From the NCBI GenBank assembly GCA_022828595.1, contig JAKGHH010000002.1, positions 41,510,222 through 41,574,221 of the forward strand: a stretch of DNA of 64,000 nt. Direction: 5' to 3'. Below the pieces are notes generated by a model. That model saw nothing but the letters and a program-made list of their open reading frames with translations, had not been told where the DNA came from and did not search any database. Shown piece after piece: positions 10,881 through 23,161 of this stretch. Position 1 is the first letter of the stretch. The number at the start of each line of letters is the position of its first letter. Position numbers and translations under genes: made by a program. Source of the DNA: Nelumbo lutea (lineage: Eukaryota > Streptophyta > Magnoliopsida > Proteales > Nelumbonaceae).

Positions 10881-11789
10881 TTATTAATTGATAATTTTGA
10901 ATTTTCCAGCACATCGTCTGCTTCTCTCTCTCTCTTGAAGCAATAAAATGACATACTTATTGTAGACAGATGGAGGAGATTGATTATTCTTTTAATATAT
11001 ATTGTGGCATACATTACACTTTGTTTCTCTTCTTGATTGTAGATAAATAATACATGATCTATGTTTGTTCTAGCTCAGTTTGGAAATAATACAAATACAA
11101 ATTATATTCAAAATAATAAAAATACAAGTACATATTGTGTTTGTATTCTTTCCAAATTAAGCCTTAAAAAAAAAAAAATATATATATATATATATATAAT
11201 AAAGAGATTTACCTAAGAAAACTGGGCAGCGAAGGTTTGATGGGAGTGCTTTTAGAGGAGTTTATTTGGAATCAATGAAATTGATGTTTCCAAAGGTAAC
11301 CTGTAAAACCAAAGTTACTTGCATTAAAAGAGTTAGATATTCAAAAAGAAAAAAGAAAAGGGGCGAAGATAATATATGGCAAAAAATTTCATATCTGGTT
11401 CTTCCCTTGTGCATTCTAGAGAAAGGCAATGGTTTGATGGATAAATACCAAGAAAAAGAGTTAGATATTCAGATAGATTAAAAATAAATAACAGAGGTTG
11501 AGGAAGAAACAAACTTGCTTTTTTTTTTTTTATTGTGTTCACCATTGGGTAAGGGGCAAGAAAGAAACTGGTTTCTGATTAGAGAAGAAGGGCAGAAGGG
11601 AAGAGATTTGATTCTAAATTTAGTGACCAAGAGAATGAAAGCTAGAAGAAGAGGGAACTAACGTTTGTGTATGTAGAGTGAAAGGAAAGGACTCCAATTC
11701 CTTAAGCTTTCATTAGGTGTACGTATCTTAATTTTAAAATTTTGCAAGTTCCCTGTTTTTGACAACTTTCTTCCTAAACTAATGGAACA

Positions 11790-11880
11790 AAAAAAGGGGA
11801 AATTGCCATTCCATGTGGCAACTCCTAGTGCTTTTAAAAGGAATCTTGCACCCCCTCTAATATATATAGATGGCCAATAG
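11790..11880. repeat. Diverged partial copy of the small MITE at 17163
   Basis: Shares GAAATTGCCATTCCATGTGG, GTGCTTTTA, GAATCTTGCACCCC and CTCTAATATA with the corresponding parts of the MITE at 17163-17303, but its right terminus is lost. Confidence 0.55.
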
Positions 11881-11899
11881 TCTACAGGCCAATAATCAG

Positions 11900-13245
11900 T
11901 TAGTTATTCCCATATTTGTTAATCTAAAATATTTTATATCATAAACTTAATTAATTAATTTATTTTTAATAATATCACTATAATTTATAAAATTTAAATT
12001 TATTTTTTAAGTTTAAATCTTTTGAACAAACAAACCAAACTGAAAATAGACCCAAATTGATATAACCCGAGTTTGCGGGTTTTCACTAATGGTCAACCGA
12101 TTTCAAGTGGCAAACTCCAGACCTAACTAGGTCAATTTCATTGGCAAAATAGCCTGTAACCGAACTGAACCAATCCTTGAACACTCCTAATTTCAGTTAA
12201 ATTAATAGTCTAATCTCTAATAAATAATAATAGTTTAATCTCCAATAATTATTGAAAATTTATAGCAAAAATACTTAATTTTTTAGAATAAATTTATACT
12301 GTAATTTCAATAATTACTTAAAAATTTATAGTTAAAAAAATACAATAATTACTGAAAATATATTAAATTAGTCAATAAATAGTGTAATTTCAAATAATAG
12401 TTTAATCTCTAATAAATATTAATCAATAAATTATAAAGATACATAATTACTAAAAATAAATTTATAACAGAAATATAATAATACGATAAATTAAATTTCA
12501 AAAGTTAAATAGTATTTTTTAATCTCCAATAATTAATGACAATTTAATGTTAAATAATAAAACAAAGATTTAAAAATAATTATTGAAAACATATTCATAA
12601 AAGATACAATAAATAAATATCTCTAACTCCTATTGGCAGTAACGAGCTCCAAATTGAGAAAACGTCGAATTCAACGTTTCCCCAAACCATGCCTTATCGA
12701 TTTCTAAGGCATGGTTTGGGGCACTGTTTTTTATGGAAAAATGGTTCCAAACATGTTAACGCTTTCTGAAGCACCAAATTTTTCAACGTGGCATTGATGT
12801 GTCACCGTTTTTTGGAGCAACGACATTGATGCCAAACACAACCTAGAAAAGCAAATCCCTCATTCCTTTATGGTTGTTAGAAATGGTTAATCCTACATTA
12901 TTTCCTTATTTTCTTAGTCTAAAATATTTTATATTGTAATTTAAATTTTTAATAATTCCATCGTAATTTTTAAATTTTAGTTTTAAGTTTAAATGTATTG
13001 AACCAACTAATCAAATTGAAAATTGACCCAAACCAATATAACCCAAGTTAGTTGGTTTTCACTAATGGTTGGATGGTTTTGGGTATCTAACTACCCAACC
13101 CAACCAGGTCAATTTGATTGGCCAAACAACCTACAATTGAACTAAACCAACCCATGAACACGCCTAATTTTAACTAAACTAATAATTTAATCTCTAATAA
13201 ATAACAATAGTTTAATCTCCAATAATTATTGAAAATTTTCCATAT
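11900..13245. repeat. Diverged direct duplication, period about 977 bp
   Basis: Two long copies: about 11905-12260 and 12898-13240. Shared landmarks include TAAAATATTTTATAT, GACCCAAAyyrATATAACCC (12049 and 13026), GTTTTCACTAATGGT, and TTTAATCTCCAATAATTATTG (12235 and 13211). A short third fragment sits near 12390-12415. The fold-back repeat at 12640-12840 lies between the copies. No coding function seen. Confidence 0.75.
12640..12840. repeat. Fold-back repeat with 17-bp hairpin, copy 1
   Basis: Contains a perfect hairpin with arms CCCCAAACCATGCCTTA (12680-12696) and its complement (12705-12721) around an 8-nt loop. Outside it are further inverted pieces (GAGCTCCAAATTGAGAAAACG on the left, CGTTTTTTGGAGCAACG on the right). 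A second copy is at 42420-42605. Looks like a MITE without identifiable target duplication. Confidence 0.75.
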
Positions 13246-13249
13246 ATAA

Positions 13250-15170
13250 TAAATATAGATTAAGATTTTAAAATTATTACTAATAAATATCAATTTTCTG
13301 AAATTTATTTTTTAGAATTATTAATTCATATAAGTGAAATAATGTTTTTATTATTATTACATTAATAATTGCAATTATTATATTTTTTAATATCTATTTA
13401 AAACATTTTGAAAGTTATTACCTATTACTGTTATTTGAGAGCTTCAATACCTCTAAATTATTTAATCTATTTTTCATTATTTCAATAATATTTAAAAAAT
13501 TAAATTATTTATATTTTATATTCTTACTACCAAATATTATTAAATCTATTATAATTATTTATGTGTTTTTGATAAAATTTTTAAGGTTATTAGATAATTT
13601 CTTTATTAGTATATTTTATTTGTTTTTAAATAATATTTAAATTATGATTTAGTTATTAACTTTTTTTAATATTTAAAATTAGTTATTTATAATATTATTT
13701 ATCTATTTAAATAATATCATTATTTAGTTATTTTAATATTACTTATTCTTTGAATTTGATAATCCATAAAATTATAAGTTATACTATTATTAGATACTTT
13801 CATTATTAAAATTATTGTGAAATCTATTATAACAATTTTCTACTTTTAATAAAATGTTTAAGTGTATTACATAATTTCGTTATTTTAAATATTTTAAATA
13901 GTTATTTAATTATATAAGTAAAATGTAAAATATTTAAAATTTTTACTAATTAAATTTTATTTGTTTTAAAATGATCACACAATGTTAAATATTTTGTTAT
14001 ATAAGTTTATCTATTTTTAATATTTTTTATTTATAATATTTAGTTATTAAAAATTTTAAATAATATTTTTTTAATTTTACTATTGAAATTGAATAATTGG
14101 TAATATTATTGTTAGTACATAATTTCTTTATGAATTTCATAAAGTATAAAATTGTTAATAAAAGTATAAAATTAATAATAGAAGTATAAAATCTATAATA
14201 ATTTTGTGTGTTTACAATAAATAGTTTAAAGTTATTACATAATTTCATTATAATATTTAAATAATTCTTAAAGTTTTTAATTCGAACTTTCTTCTGATAG
14301 ACATAGATGAAAAGTTGGGGGATAGGATAAATAGGAATTAAAGATAATTTAGGAGATAATTAGTAATTATATATAACTTAAGAGAAAAATAGGAATTATA
14401 GATAATTTAGGAAAAAGTTGGGGATAGTGGTGCCACTTGGCTAGATTAGATTAAATTTTGGTAGAGAGATTTTAGGAATATTTTTAGGAAAGGATATCCA
14501 AAGGGATAAACATAGAGGAAAGAGGGATGGGCTAGGCATGCTAAGATGTCAAAATGGAGCTCGGATCTCCTGCTCATGTTTATCGTAGCCACACATGGAG
14601 AACATCTCATCCTCTGCATAGCATTATGTAGGGGGAGATGTTCCCATTTCATGGGGGGTGGTGTATTGTGGGTAGGCATGGGTAGGATTCTCGTGGGCAG
14701 GAGATCCGGAATTGTCAAAATGAGAGAGGGAGAAGGGAGTGATGAGGTCGCTTCATGAGGGAGTAAGGAAGACTAAAATGTGAGGGCTACTTGGGGTAAT
14801 GGAGAAAGCTAAGGCTATGATGTGGCATCATTCTACTTTAGTATATACTAGCGGGGACCCGTGCGATGCGTGGGATTTGTCATGGGAAAGTAATAATTTC
14901 TTCAAAGAAATTAAAATTTTATAATATAAATATAATTTGAGATAGTGGAAATTATTAGAGAGCAAATAATTGATAAAAATAAATAATTTAATAATTTAAC
15001 AATTTATTCTAATTTGATAACTTAAAATTTAATATAAATAGTTCCATTAAATCATGAATATATTTTTGAGCTTTCTAAAAAATAAGTTCATTTAATTTCT
15101 GAAAAGTATTTGAATAATTTATTCTAATTTAGTAAATATCCTAAAAATCAATTTTATGAACTTGGATTTT
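13250..15170. other. Very AT-rich, gene-free
   Basis: Long A/T-dominated stretch. A less AT-rich island at about 14440-14870 holds the phrase CTAGCGGGGACCCGTGCGAT, a type of short GC-rich palindromic motif that I associate with plant repeats but cannot assign. No credible gene. Confidence 0.5.
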
Positions 15171-15179
15171 TGTAATTAT

Positions 15180-16055
15180 TGATTTTTTTTCATAATTATT
15201 TTTATTTTTTGGCAATTATTGAATAGTTAATTCTGAACAATCATTGGTAATTATTAACTGTAATTTTCATAATTATTGATTAATTTCAGTATTTTTTTGA
15301 TAATTAGGTGGAATAATTTTTGACATTTAGTAATTCCAATATTTTTTTTGATAATTATCCGTTAGATTTTGGTAAATTTAATAATTTTAGATAATCTATA
15401 TTATTAATTTTTATAATTAATAACTATATTTGTATTGAATAATTATTATTATTTTTGGTCGTTATTGAACAACTAATTCTGAATAATCATTGGTAATTAG
15501 TAATTATAATTTTCAATAATTATTGATTAATTTCAATAGTTTTTAATAATTATGTGGAATAATTTTTGACATTTGGTAATTTCAAATTTTTTGAGAATTA
15601 TCGTTAATTTTTGGTAAATTTAATAACTTCAGATAATCTATATTATTAACTAAAATTATTTTTGATAATTAATAACTATATTTATATTGAATAATTATTG
15701 TTTGATAATTATTGAATAATTATTTATGAATAATCATTGGTAATTATGAATTATAATTTTGAATAGTTATTGATAGTTTCCAATATTTTTTATAATTATG
15801 TGGAATGTTTTTTTAAATTTGGTGATTTCAATATAGTTAACTTTTGGTAATTAATAATTTTAGTTAATCTATATTATTAACTGTAATTATTTTTATAATT
15901 AATAACTTTATTTATATTGGATATTATTGTTATTCTTATTAGTTATTGAATAATTATTTCCGAATAATCATTGGTAATTATTAACTATAATTTTCAAAAA
16001 TAATTGATAAATTTCAGTATCTTTTGATCATTATGTGGAATAATTTTTGACATTA
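15180..16055. repeat. AT-rich tandem array, unit about 247 bp
   Basis: Nearly four units. The phrase GAAyAATCATTGGTAATTA occurs at 15234, 15481, 15728 and 15962, spaced 247, 247 and 234 bp. The phrase TGTGGAATAATTTTTGAC occurs at 15307, 15553, 15799 (worn) and 16033, spaced 246, 246 and 234 bp. The matching spacing of two separate landmarks shows a real higher-order unit. It has no coding capacity. Confidence 0.88.
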
Positions 16056-17160
16056 TAAATAATTCACATTTATTGTCAAGAAGAAAATTAGTTATTGTAA
16101 GGTTACAAAATTTATTAATTAATTTATTTCCCAAAAAACAATATAAAAATAATTAACAATTATTGTAATGAAATGATATAAAAATAATTTAATAATTATT
16201 GTCAGAGTAAATAATTAATTAACAGACCCAATGTTCCCCGACCCATTGGGTCTAGGTTGGAGGATATGCATGACCCGACCCGAAAGTCTTATCTTTTTCG
16301 CCCGCATACAGCTATAGTGGTTGGTAGCGCAAACAAGGGGGCCAACATCCACATTTTTTCACTCCTCCAAATCGAATTCACGCTGGAATAACACTGGAAG
16401 ATAGTATTCACGCCGTTAAACAAATAGATTTCGTCAATTTTGGATTTTCATTGGAGGGGAACAGGCTCCCCTGTTTCAGTGTTTGACGCCTGGCAGAGAT
16501 TATTCAAGTCAAATAGTATTCTCCGGTCGTTTTGGACGACAGAAAAGTCTTCCATCTTCGTAACTACACCAGAAACAATAGTTCTTGTAAAATCGACCAT
16601 TTTGGATGTGCATGGTCGGTGGGTGGTATTTCAATAGTTCCATCACCGGAACTACACCAGAAACATAAGATAAAACTTTCAGATGCTTGACTAGCTTACT
16701 CTCTCCACCCAATGCGATTAGTATGATTTGGAAAATTGAGATCCTTTGGCAGTAAAATATGTATAAAAGATCTACAAAACCCAGACCAGATAAATGATTT
16801 TAAACTCAACAAAATAAATAAACAATAATCTTCCCATAGATCAAAATCAATCAGTAATCAGAAATTCCTTCAAAAGCACACACAATCTTGTGTGACAAAG
16901 GGGTGATCAGCAGTAGAGAGGTTAACGAATCGATCCCAGTCAGAAAGGAAGCGGAGAAGAATAGCAGCACCATGAAGAGTAGAAGTAACAGTGGAGTCCA
17001 AGGGAGTATAAAAAGTCGGTTTTGCTCTCTTCTGCACAGTGCACAAGGATTAGATAAATTTATAAAAGTAATGCTTTTTTATGGGAATGTGGAGGAGAGA
17101 AAAAAGGGGAGTTGGAAATAATTTAGAAATGCGAGTGTAAATAGGTGCGAACTGGGCCTC
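16056..17160. other. Intergenic, nothing firmly recognised
   Basis: Contains the short direct repeat AACTACACCAGAAACA (16561 and 16651). A 77-codon open frame at 16888-17121 has no recognisable domain and ordinary composition for chance. No gene is called. Confidence 0.45.
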
Positions 17161-17162
17161 TA

Positions 17163-17303
17163 ATAAATTAAAGGAGATTGCCATGCCATGTGACATGTTT
17201 ATGTGCTTCTAGAGGGAAGTTTGCACCCCTCTAGATTTATTCGATTTAGGTAATGGAGCAAGGAGAGGACTGTTGATATGGCAATCTCTACTTTAATTTA
17301 TAT
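17163..17303. mobile_element. Small MITE with TAAATTAAAG...GATTGCCAT ends
   Basis: Inverted termini of about 20 bp: ATAAATTAAAGGAGATTGCCAT on the left in part (17163-17184) and its complement with small changes on the right (17278-17303). Length about 140 bp. Flanks are TA-rich, so a TA target duplication as in Tc1/mariner-type MITEs is possible but not provable by eye. A partial copy lies at 11790-11880. Confidence 0.65.
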
Positions 17304-17319
17304 ATATACCCATAAGTTA

Positions 17320-17759
17320 TAGGGGTGCTCACACTTCAGTTAACTGAACTGTGGGGCATTCTTGGAACTGAATTAAAGTTAGTCGGTTAACTGATTGACC
17401 AGTTCGGTTTATCGGTTTTTTGATTTTTTAATTTTTATAATATATATTATAAAAAAATATAAATATATATATATATAAAATATTATATTTTAAATAATAT
17501 ATAATATATTATAAATATATATTTATATATAATGCATATTTATTAATTTATAATATATAAAATATATATAATACATATACATATATATAAAATATATAGA
17601 AATATATGTATACCAGTCGGTTCGATTAACTGCCGGTTTTTTATACTGGTTAACCGAAACCGAATCAATTGGTTCAATTAACCGATTTTTTGGTTCGATT
17701 TCAGTTGATTTTTTCGATCAGTTCAATTTTTTGGTTTTTTTTTTTTTTGTTCACTCCTA
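17320..17759. mobile_element. Non-autonomous hAT-like element, 440 bp
   Basis: Ends TAGGGGTG (17320-17327) and CACTCCTA (17752-17759). The flanks are ATAAGTTA (17312-17319) and ATAGGTTA (17760-17767), 7 of 8 identical, an 8-bp target duplication typical of hAT. Subterminal regions are rich in CGGTTAACCGATT-type palindromes and the core is TATA-rich. No coding sequence. Confidence 0.82.
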
Positions 17760-17878
17760 ATAGGTTATAAACTTATTACAACCACTCAACCATGCACAAA
17801 TCACACCGAATGCATAGATGGAGTGATTCTTTTTCCTTAAATTTTTTCCTTTATTTGCATATATTGATTTTTGTAGTT

Positions 17879-17952
17879 GCTTTCATGGTTCAATTAGTTA
17901 GAACATCCATTTAGTAAGTGGAAGGTTTTGGATTCGAATCTCAATGGAAACA
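17879..17952 (+). pseudogene. tRNA-Thr(AGT)-like pseudogene, copy 1
   Basis: A 74-nt cloverleaf-like sequence: acceptor arm GCTTTCA with two poor pairs, D arm GGTTCAATTAGTTAGAAC, anticodon loop TTAGTAA giving AGT (Thr), and T loop TTCGAAT. The T stem is mismatched and the A box is altered, so it is probably inactive. Its left flank (TTTATTTGCATATATT) is shared with copy 2, so both arose by duplication of a larger segment. Confidence 0.7.
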
Positions 17953-18945
17953 ATTGTTTTATATGTGGTTTTTGCTGAATTGTTTAGTTTATTGATTGGT
18001 CAAGGAAATAATTTAATAGTATGCATTTTTATAGTCTATTTCCCCTCAAAATTCATAAATTTATTTGCCAAAATGTATTTATCCCAATCCTGTGAATTGG
18101 GAATCTTTCCCCCTTTGACATCAACCCGAATTGTACAATCGCATTATAAATTATCCCTAAAAACTAAACTATTTATTGGTGTTTTCAACCCATCGTTGAC
18201 TCAGCCAATCAAATCGTTTGAACCGTCACCCGGTCAAGATTTTGGGTCTGGTTCAATCAAGACCCATCAAACGGTCAAAAGCTGTTGACTTGGTCAAGAA
18301 TTGCTTGAACTACCGATTCAACCATTAACCTTGTCGACCCGGTCACTGGGTTGCACACTCAATGTATGCAAACTTTCGGAGGCTATAACATTGCACTCCG
18401 ATGTCCGATTGGGGTGATTTTTTTTTTGTTTAACTTTTCGAGATCTATGTGTCCTAAGGGGCCATAGTAGCCTTGGCTCGCTATTTTCGCAAAAAACCCC
18501 TTTTTGGCCTCAAATTGCATTTTTTAATATTTTGATAAATAAAAAATTAAAAACTAAGTTAAAAAAATATAAATTAAATATAAAAATACATACATCACAT
18601 CTAAAGCATATATGTACATTATTTATTGATAAAATATATATTTATACACATAAATACATATGTGAACCGTTTGACCCGGCCGATCGAACTAGTGATTCGC
18701 AATCCAGAGGCAAAACAATTTGGCCTCCTGGTCAGTTTTTAAAGAACTGCTATTTATTTTTGTGAATATTTCATCATAATGGTTTCAATACCAAAAAAAA
18801 AGTAGTAATATAATTAAGTAATAAAATATTTTATATATGACCCACATACAGGCCTACAACTAGTAAGCTAGTCACTAATAATGGATGGAGTGATATGTTT
18901 ATCCTATTTTTTTTTCTTTATTTGCATATATTAATTTTTGTATTT
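17953..18945. other. Intergenic between tRNA-like copies
   Basis: No gene recognised. The open frame at 17944-18288 overlaps the tRNA-like end and has no domain. 18180-18360 is rich in GGTCAA/TTGACC words, including a run of CCGGTCA-type motifs; 18661-18740 repeats similar words. Confidence 0.4.
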
Positions 18946-19019
18946 GTTTTCATAGTTCAGTTGGTTAGAGCACCCGTTTAGTAAGCGGGAGGTCTTGAGT
19001 TAAAATCTCAATGAAAGCA
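18946..19019 (+). tRNA. tRNA-Thr(AGT), near-intact but possibly a pseudogene
   Basis: 74 nt with a seven-pair acceptor stem (GTTTTCA with TGAAAGC, one G-T pair), D arm GTTCAGTTGGTTAGAGC, anticodon stem CCCGT/GCGGG with loop TTAGTAA (anticodon AGT), variable AGGTC and T stem TTGAG/CTCAA. It closely follows the plant cytosolic tRNA-Thr consensus as I know it. Two marks against function are the T loop TTAAAAT in place of TTCGA-type sequence, which damages the B box promoter, and G1-T2 instead of G1-C2. CCA is not encoded, as usual for nuclear tRNA genes. Confidence 0.65.
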
Positions 19020-19207
19020 ATTATTTTATTTGAATTGTATAATTTATTGCTCTGTTAAGAAAAATAATTAAATATTAAACAATGTTTTTGGTGAATACTA
19101 TATAGTAATGGTTTCAATACCACAAAAAAATTAATGGTAATTAAATAATAAAATATTTTAAAAGATATGAGAATCTACTCAATTTAAGTCATAAATAAAA
19201 GAACTTA

Positions 19208-19281
19208 TTCCATTATCGGGATTTAAATTCAGGTCGCCTAGGTAAAATCCAAGTATCCTAACCGTATTAGATGACAATGGA
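19208..19281 (-). pseudogene. tRNA-Glu-like pseudogene, copy 1
   Basis: On the minus strand the sequence begins TCCATTGTCATCTAATACGG and follows tRNA-Glu layout. The anticodon loop is ATTTTAC and the T arm is altered (AATTTAAAT), so it has decayed more than copy 2. It lies in the duplicated block. Confidence 0.6.
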
Positions 19282-20023
19282 TTGATGAAGACACTAATGA
19301 AAATTTCATTGAATAATTATCTATCTTAGATATTACTAATATATAGTTAATTTTATATAATAATAAATTAATATTTAAATATTAAAATATAATTATTCAA
19401 TAATTATTGATATGAATAAATTAATTTTCAAACATTTATGTATTTTATGAATAACTAATTACTAAAATATCAAAACAATTTAATATTTTAATTATTTTAA
19501 TTATCTTATACATTTAATGTTTGAGAAGTTTCCAACTTTGTTACGGTGTTGAAATGTGAGACATGGTGACATGGCTAGAGTTTAATAGTTGGATGATGTG
19601 GCAAAATGCGGAGCTTGGGTAGGGTGGAAGTAAACCCATATTGAACTTGGCTTGTTGTATTTATTTTTTATTATTTTAAAATTAAATTTAAATAGAGTTT
19701 AAATTAATAACTTTACTTTTACTAAATTTTAATTTATTTAGTAAATTGTTATTGATGCGTAATTTAAGTTATGATATTATGCTCAGTTTATTACTATTTA
19801 AAATTGTTAATCTTGTTACAATTTGTTGTTATAGATTAAGTATAATATTCATATAGTTAATTCTAAACTCAAATTACCCTTAAATACTAAACGATTTTTT
19901 TTGTTGAATCTGAATCGTAATGTTTTCAATAGAAAAATAAATTGTAATGGTAATTAAATAATAAAATATTTTAAGATATGGGAATCTACCCAATTTAAGT
20001 CGTAAATAAAATAAAAAATCTTA

Positions 20024-20097
20024 TTCCATTGCCAGGATTTGAACCCGAGTCGCTTGGGTGAAAGCCATGTATCCTAAGCGGACTAGATGATAATGGA
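20024..20097 (-). pseudogene. tRNA-Glu(TTC)-like sequence, copy 2
   Basis: Minus strand: acceptor TCCATTA pairing with CAATGGA (one mismatch at pair 7), D arm TCTAGTCCGCTTAGGAT, anticodon loop CTTTCAC giving TTC (Glu), T loop TTCAAAT with stem TCGGG/CCTGG. The layout matches plant tRNA-Glu. The anticodon stem CATGG/CCAAG has an A-A mismatch, so I treat it as a probable pseudogene. Confidence 0.65.
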
Positions 20098-20480
20098 TTG
20101 ATGGAAACATTACTATAATTTTCATGTAATAATTATTAATTTCAAATATTACTAATATATAATAATAAATTAATATTTAAATATTAAAATTTGATTACTC
20201 AATAATTATTGACATGAATAAATTAATTTTCAACTATTTATGTATTTTATGAATAATTAATTACTAAATATCAAAATTAATTGATATTATAATTATTTTA
20301 ATTATCTTTACATTTAATGTTTGAGAAGTTTCCAACTTTGTTATAGTGTTCAAATGGGAGGCAGGGTGACATAACCAGGGGCTAATAGTTAGATGACGTG
20401 GCAAAATGCAGAGCCTGGGTAGGGTGAAGGTAAACTCATATTGAACTTGACTTATTGTATTTATTTATTTTATTATTTTA

Positions 20481-23161
20481 AAATTAAATTTAAATAGAGT
20501 TTAAATTAAAAATGTTTACTTTTATTAAATTTTAATTTATTTAGTAAATTGTTATTGGTGCACACTTTAAGTTATGATATTATGCTAAGTTTATTAATAT
20601 ATATCTAAAATTTTAAATTTTATTATAATTTGTTATTATAAATTGTGTAATATTTATATAATTAATTTTAACAATTATTATTGTTAAACTTCAAAAATAG
20701 TAACTTATTTTGAATTTTCTATAATGTTAATCATTTTTAAATTAAAATTAAATTTTATTATAGTATAATATACAATAATTATAATTAATTATTAAATTTT
20801 TATTGATGATATGAAAAATATTATGTGTAATTGTAATAATTTTCTAATTATGAAATATTATTATTTTTACTAAATTCATAAGTTTAAGCCTCATAGAAGT
20901 TATTTTCAATTCATTTTGTTCATGATATATTTTTAGTTCATTTAATTGATAACTTATAATGTAATTTGCTTAGTTTGACTTATTTATGGTATATTCAATA
21001 TCAATCTGAATTTTATCCAAATCAAATCTAAATCTGATGGATAGGATTTGATTCAAATCTGAATATTATCAAATTTGGATCTAGGTATATCCAATTCTTT
21101 CCCAATCCATTTGCAGCATTATCCAGTGTTTTTCCTCTAATTAACTTATTCACTCGAAGGTAAGAATTCAGTTCAGCCAATTCAAAAGTTTTTCAACATC
21201 CACCTAATAGTTAAGCCACTATATGACTACATTTTAATGTCTGATTTTTTTGTTTTTTTGTTTTTTTTTTTACTTGGAACCTTTGATATTTTAAGCATGA
21301 TTCGAGAATGTGGAGCCTACTGCTTTCTGCATGTATTTGGCCCTAGCTATATAACGATCAAAGATAAAAAAGAAAACAAGTATATCATCAGTTCCAAAAA
21401 GAAATCACTGAAAATAAGTATAAACATAACAAGAAAATCTATAATTGGAGAACTTTTCAATATAGAAATAGAGTAACAGATGTTCCAATTCAGAAGCAAT
21501 TCACAATATAGAATGCTAACTTAGTCATTAAACGTTAAATAACTTGCTTCTATTTAGTTGCTTTCCATGCTGTCAATCTTCTGACTCTAATCTTAATAAG
21601 ACCCATAAAATGGGATGATCGTGAATGCTTTCTTCAGCCACTTGATACCCACATTTTGCCTGCAGTGTACTGTGTATTGGGTCATGAGTTTCTTTAGATT
21701 CAATGGACAAAGGATGACAACTCCTTCACGTGTAAGCTAGTTCCCTCTGAAAGTCTGAATCACTTCCCATGTGAAGAAAAAAAAATCCAAAATATGCCTT
21801 GGCAGCCAACCATCTACAATCTAGATCATAGCTTGCTTTTGGACCCCAAATCCTTGTAAATGCCAAGCTTTTTTTTGGGTAGGTTTCTAAATTCCATGTC
21901 TTGATCTTTAAAATATATGGCGTTTTCATTTGCTTCCGTCATCATTAATTAGATTCAAGTTGGCAACAACAATCTCCCTAAGGTGAAGATACCAGAAATT
22001 AAAAAGAAAAACATATATTAGTTAAATAATTATAATTAATTAACATTATAATGAGTTTATTGTACCAAAACTTTAGAGTTTGTGATGAATGAATTACAAG
22101 TGGGTGGTGATTCTAACATGGGAGCATGTGATTTACTTGCTATAAAATATCAGTATATGTGAGTATATGGCCATGTGTTTGATAACGCTAAATTCGGAAG
22201 CTAACTGCAAGTCTGCAACCATTTCATGTTTGTAACCTTGGATTCTAAATCCTTATTTACTTCAATCTTGATGGGGTTCCACTTTATGCTAATGAGGCCA
22301 GCTTCACCTGAACTTTAAGTCCATGGACCTGATTCGATTTTAATTCCATTGGCCTATCGAAGGACGTCCAGATTGAGCTGCACTGCCTCAAAGTTCTCAA
22401 CCCATTCAAGTTTTGGTTTGCTTTAGGTTTGATCTTTTCTGATCAAATCAATTCAGCCTGGAATTTAAATGGACTTGTATTTTTGGTCTTTGGGCTGGGC
22501 TTTAGACCCAAGAATTTGAGATTTTCTTTTCCGAGCTGGGTTCGGGTCTAACCCTCACAGTCCAAGCCTAATTCGATTATAAACATATATACATAGATAC
22601 ATACATATACAATGTGAATTGGGCTCATTAGAAAGACTGAACTTAACCTCAAGCTCCGGCGTTAAACCTTAATCTTAGGGTTGGGCCTGAATTGACCATG
22701 AACCAGGCCCAACCCGCCCGACTTTCATCCCTACCCATTACCCGATCAACACCCAAAGTTGCACTACGTGGAATATTGCTGCAATTAAAAGCTCACGGTT
22801 ATTTGATCAATCCCCATAAATGAAGTCAAGATTCTCTCTAACTTGCACTATTTTCTAATAAATTTATGCAAATCATCTCATTCATCAGTTGGGCAAATGA
22901 TTGGGAGTCGTTTTGGAAGTTGAGTCAAACCGACCCTTTCTCTTATTCTTTAATCTGTCATCCACCTCGACTACTGAGCTGATCATGTGAAACGATTCCA
23001 ATTTTAATAGATCAATTTTAATAAACAAACACATTAACTCTTCTACATAACTGATCAGTTTATAAACATCACAACGCAACTCCATCTATTCCCACAGCGC
23101 TAGCAGATAATCTTATTCTCTCGATTGATCTACAAGATTAATTGGTCAAGCTCAAACATCC
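20481..23161. other. Intergenic, AT-rich with repeat remnants
   Basis: 20481-20990 is A/T-dominated. 21000-21115 is a GATTTGAATC-rich remnant ending AATCCATTTGCAGC. 22430-22740 is a GGGC-rich remnant ending TTCATCCCTA, like the ends near 61957 and 63898, so probably the end of another hAT-type element. 22741-23161 is the upstream region of the PR-1 gene; no clear TATA box position is claimed. Confidence 0.45.

Larger units (their letters stand above)
19130..20480. repeat. Direct duplication of a ~520-bp block, period about 816 bp
   Basis: Copy 1 runs from about 19130 to 19660 and copy 2 from about 19945 to 20475. Shared landmarks: GGTAATTAAATAATAAAATATTTTA, the tRNA-Glu-like segment, CATTTAATGTTTGAGAAGTTTCC (19513 and 20316), and CATATTGAACTTG. 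The piece GTTTCAATACCA plus the following sequence also occurs at 18781, so the tRNA-Thr block belongs to the same chain of duplications. Confidence 0.8.

Noticed and set aside
14446..14758. Opposing open frames of 70-90 codons
   Set aside because: They overlap on opposite strands in repeat-like sequence with no domain.
15180..16055. CRISPR-like array
   Set aside because: Units of about 247 bp without unique spacers in a plant nuclear sequence; this is an AT-rich tandem repeat. The 15-bp minisatellite was rejected for the same reason.
16888..17121. 77-codon hypothetical protein
   Set aside because: Length and composition expected by chance, and no homology recognised.
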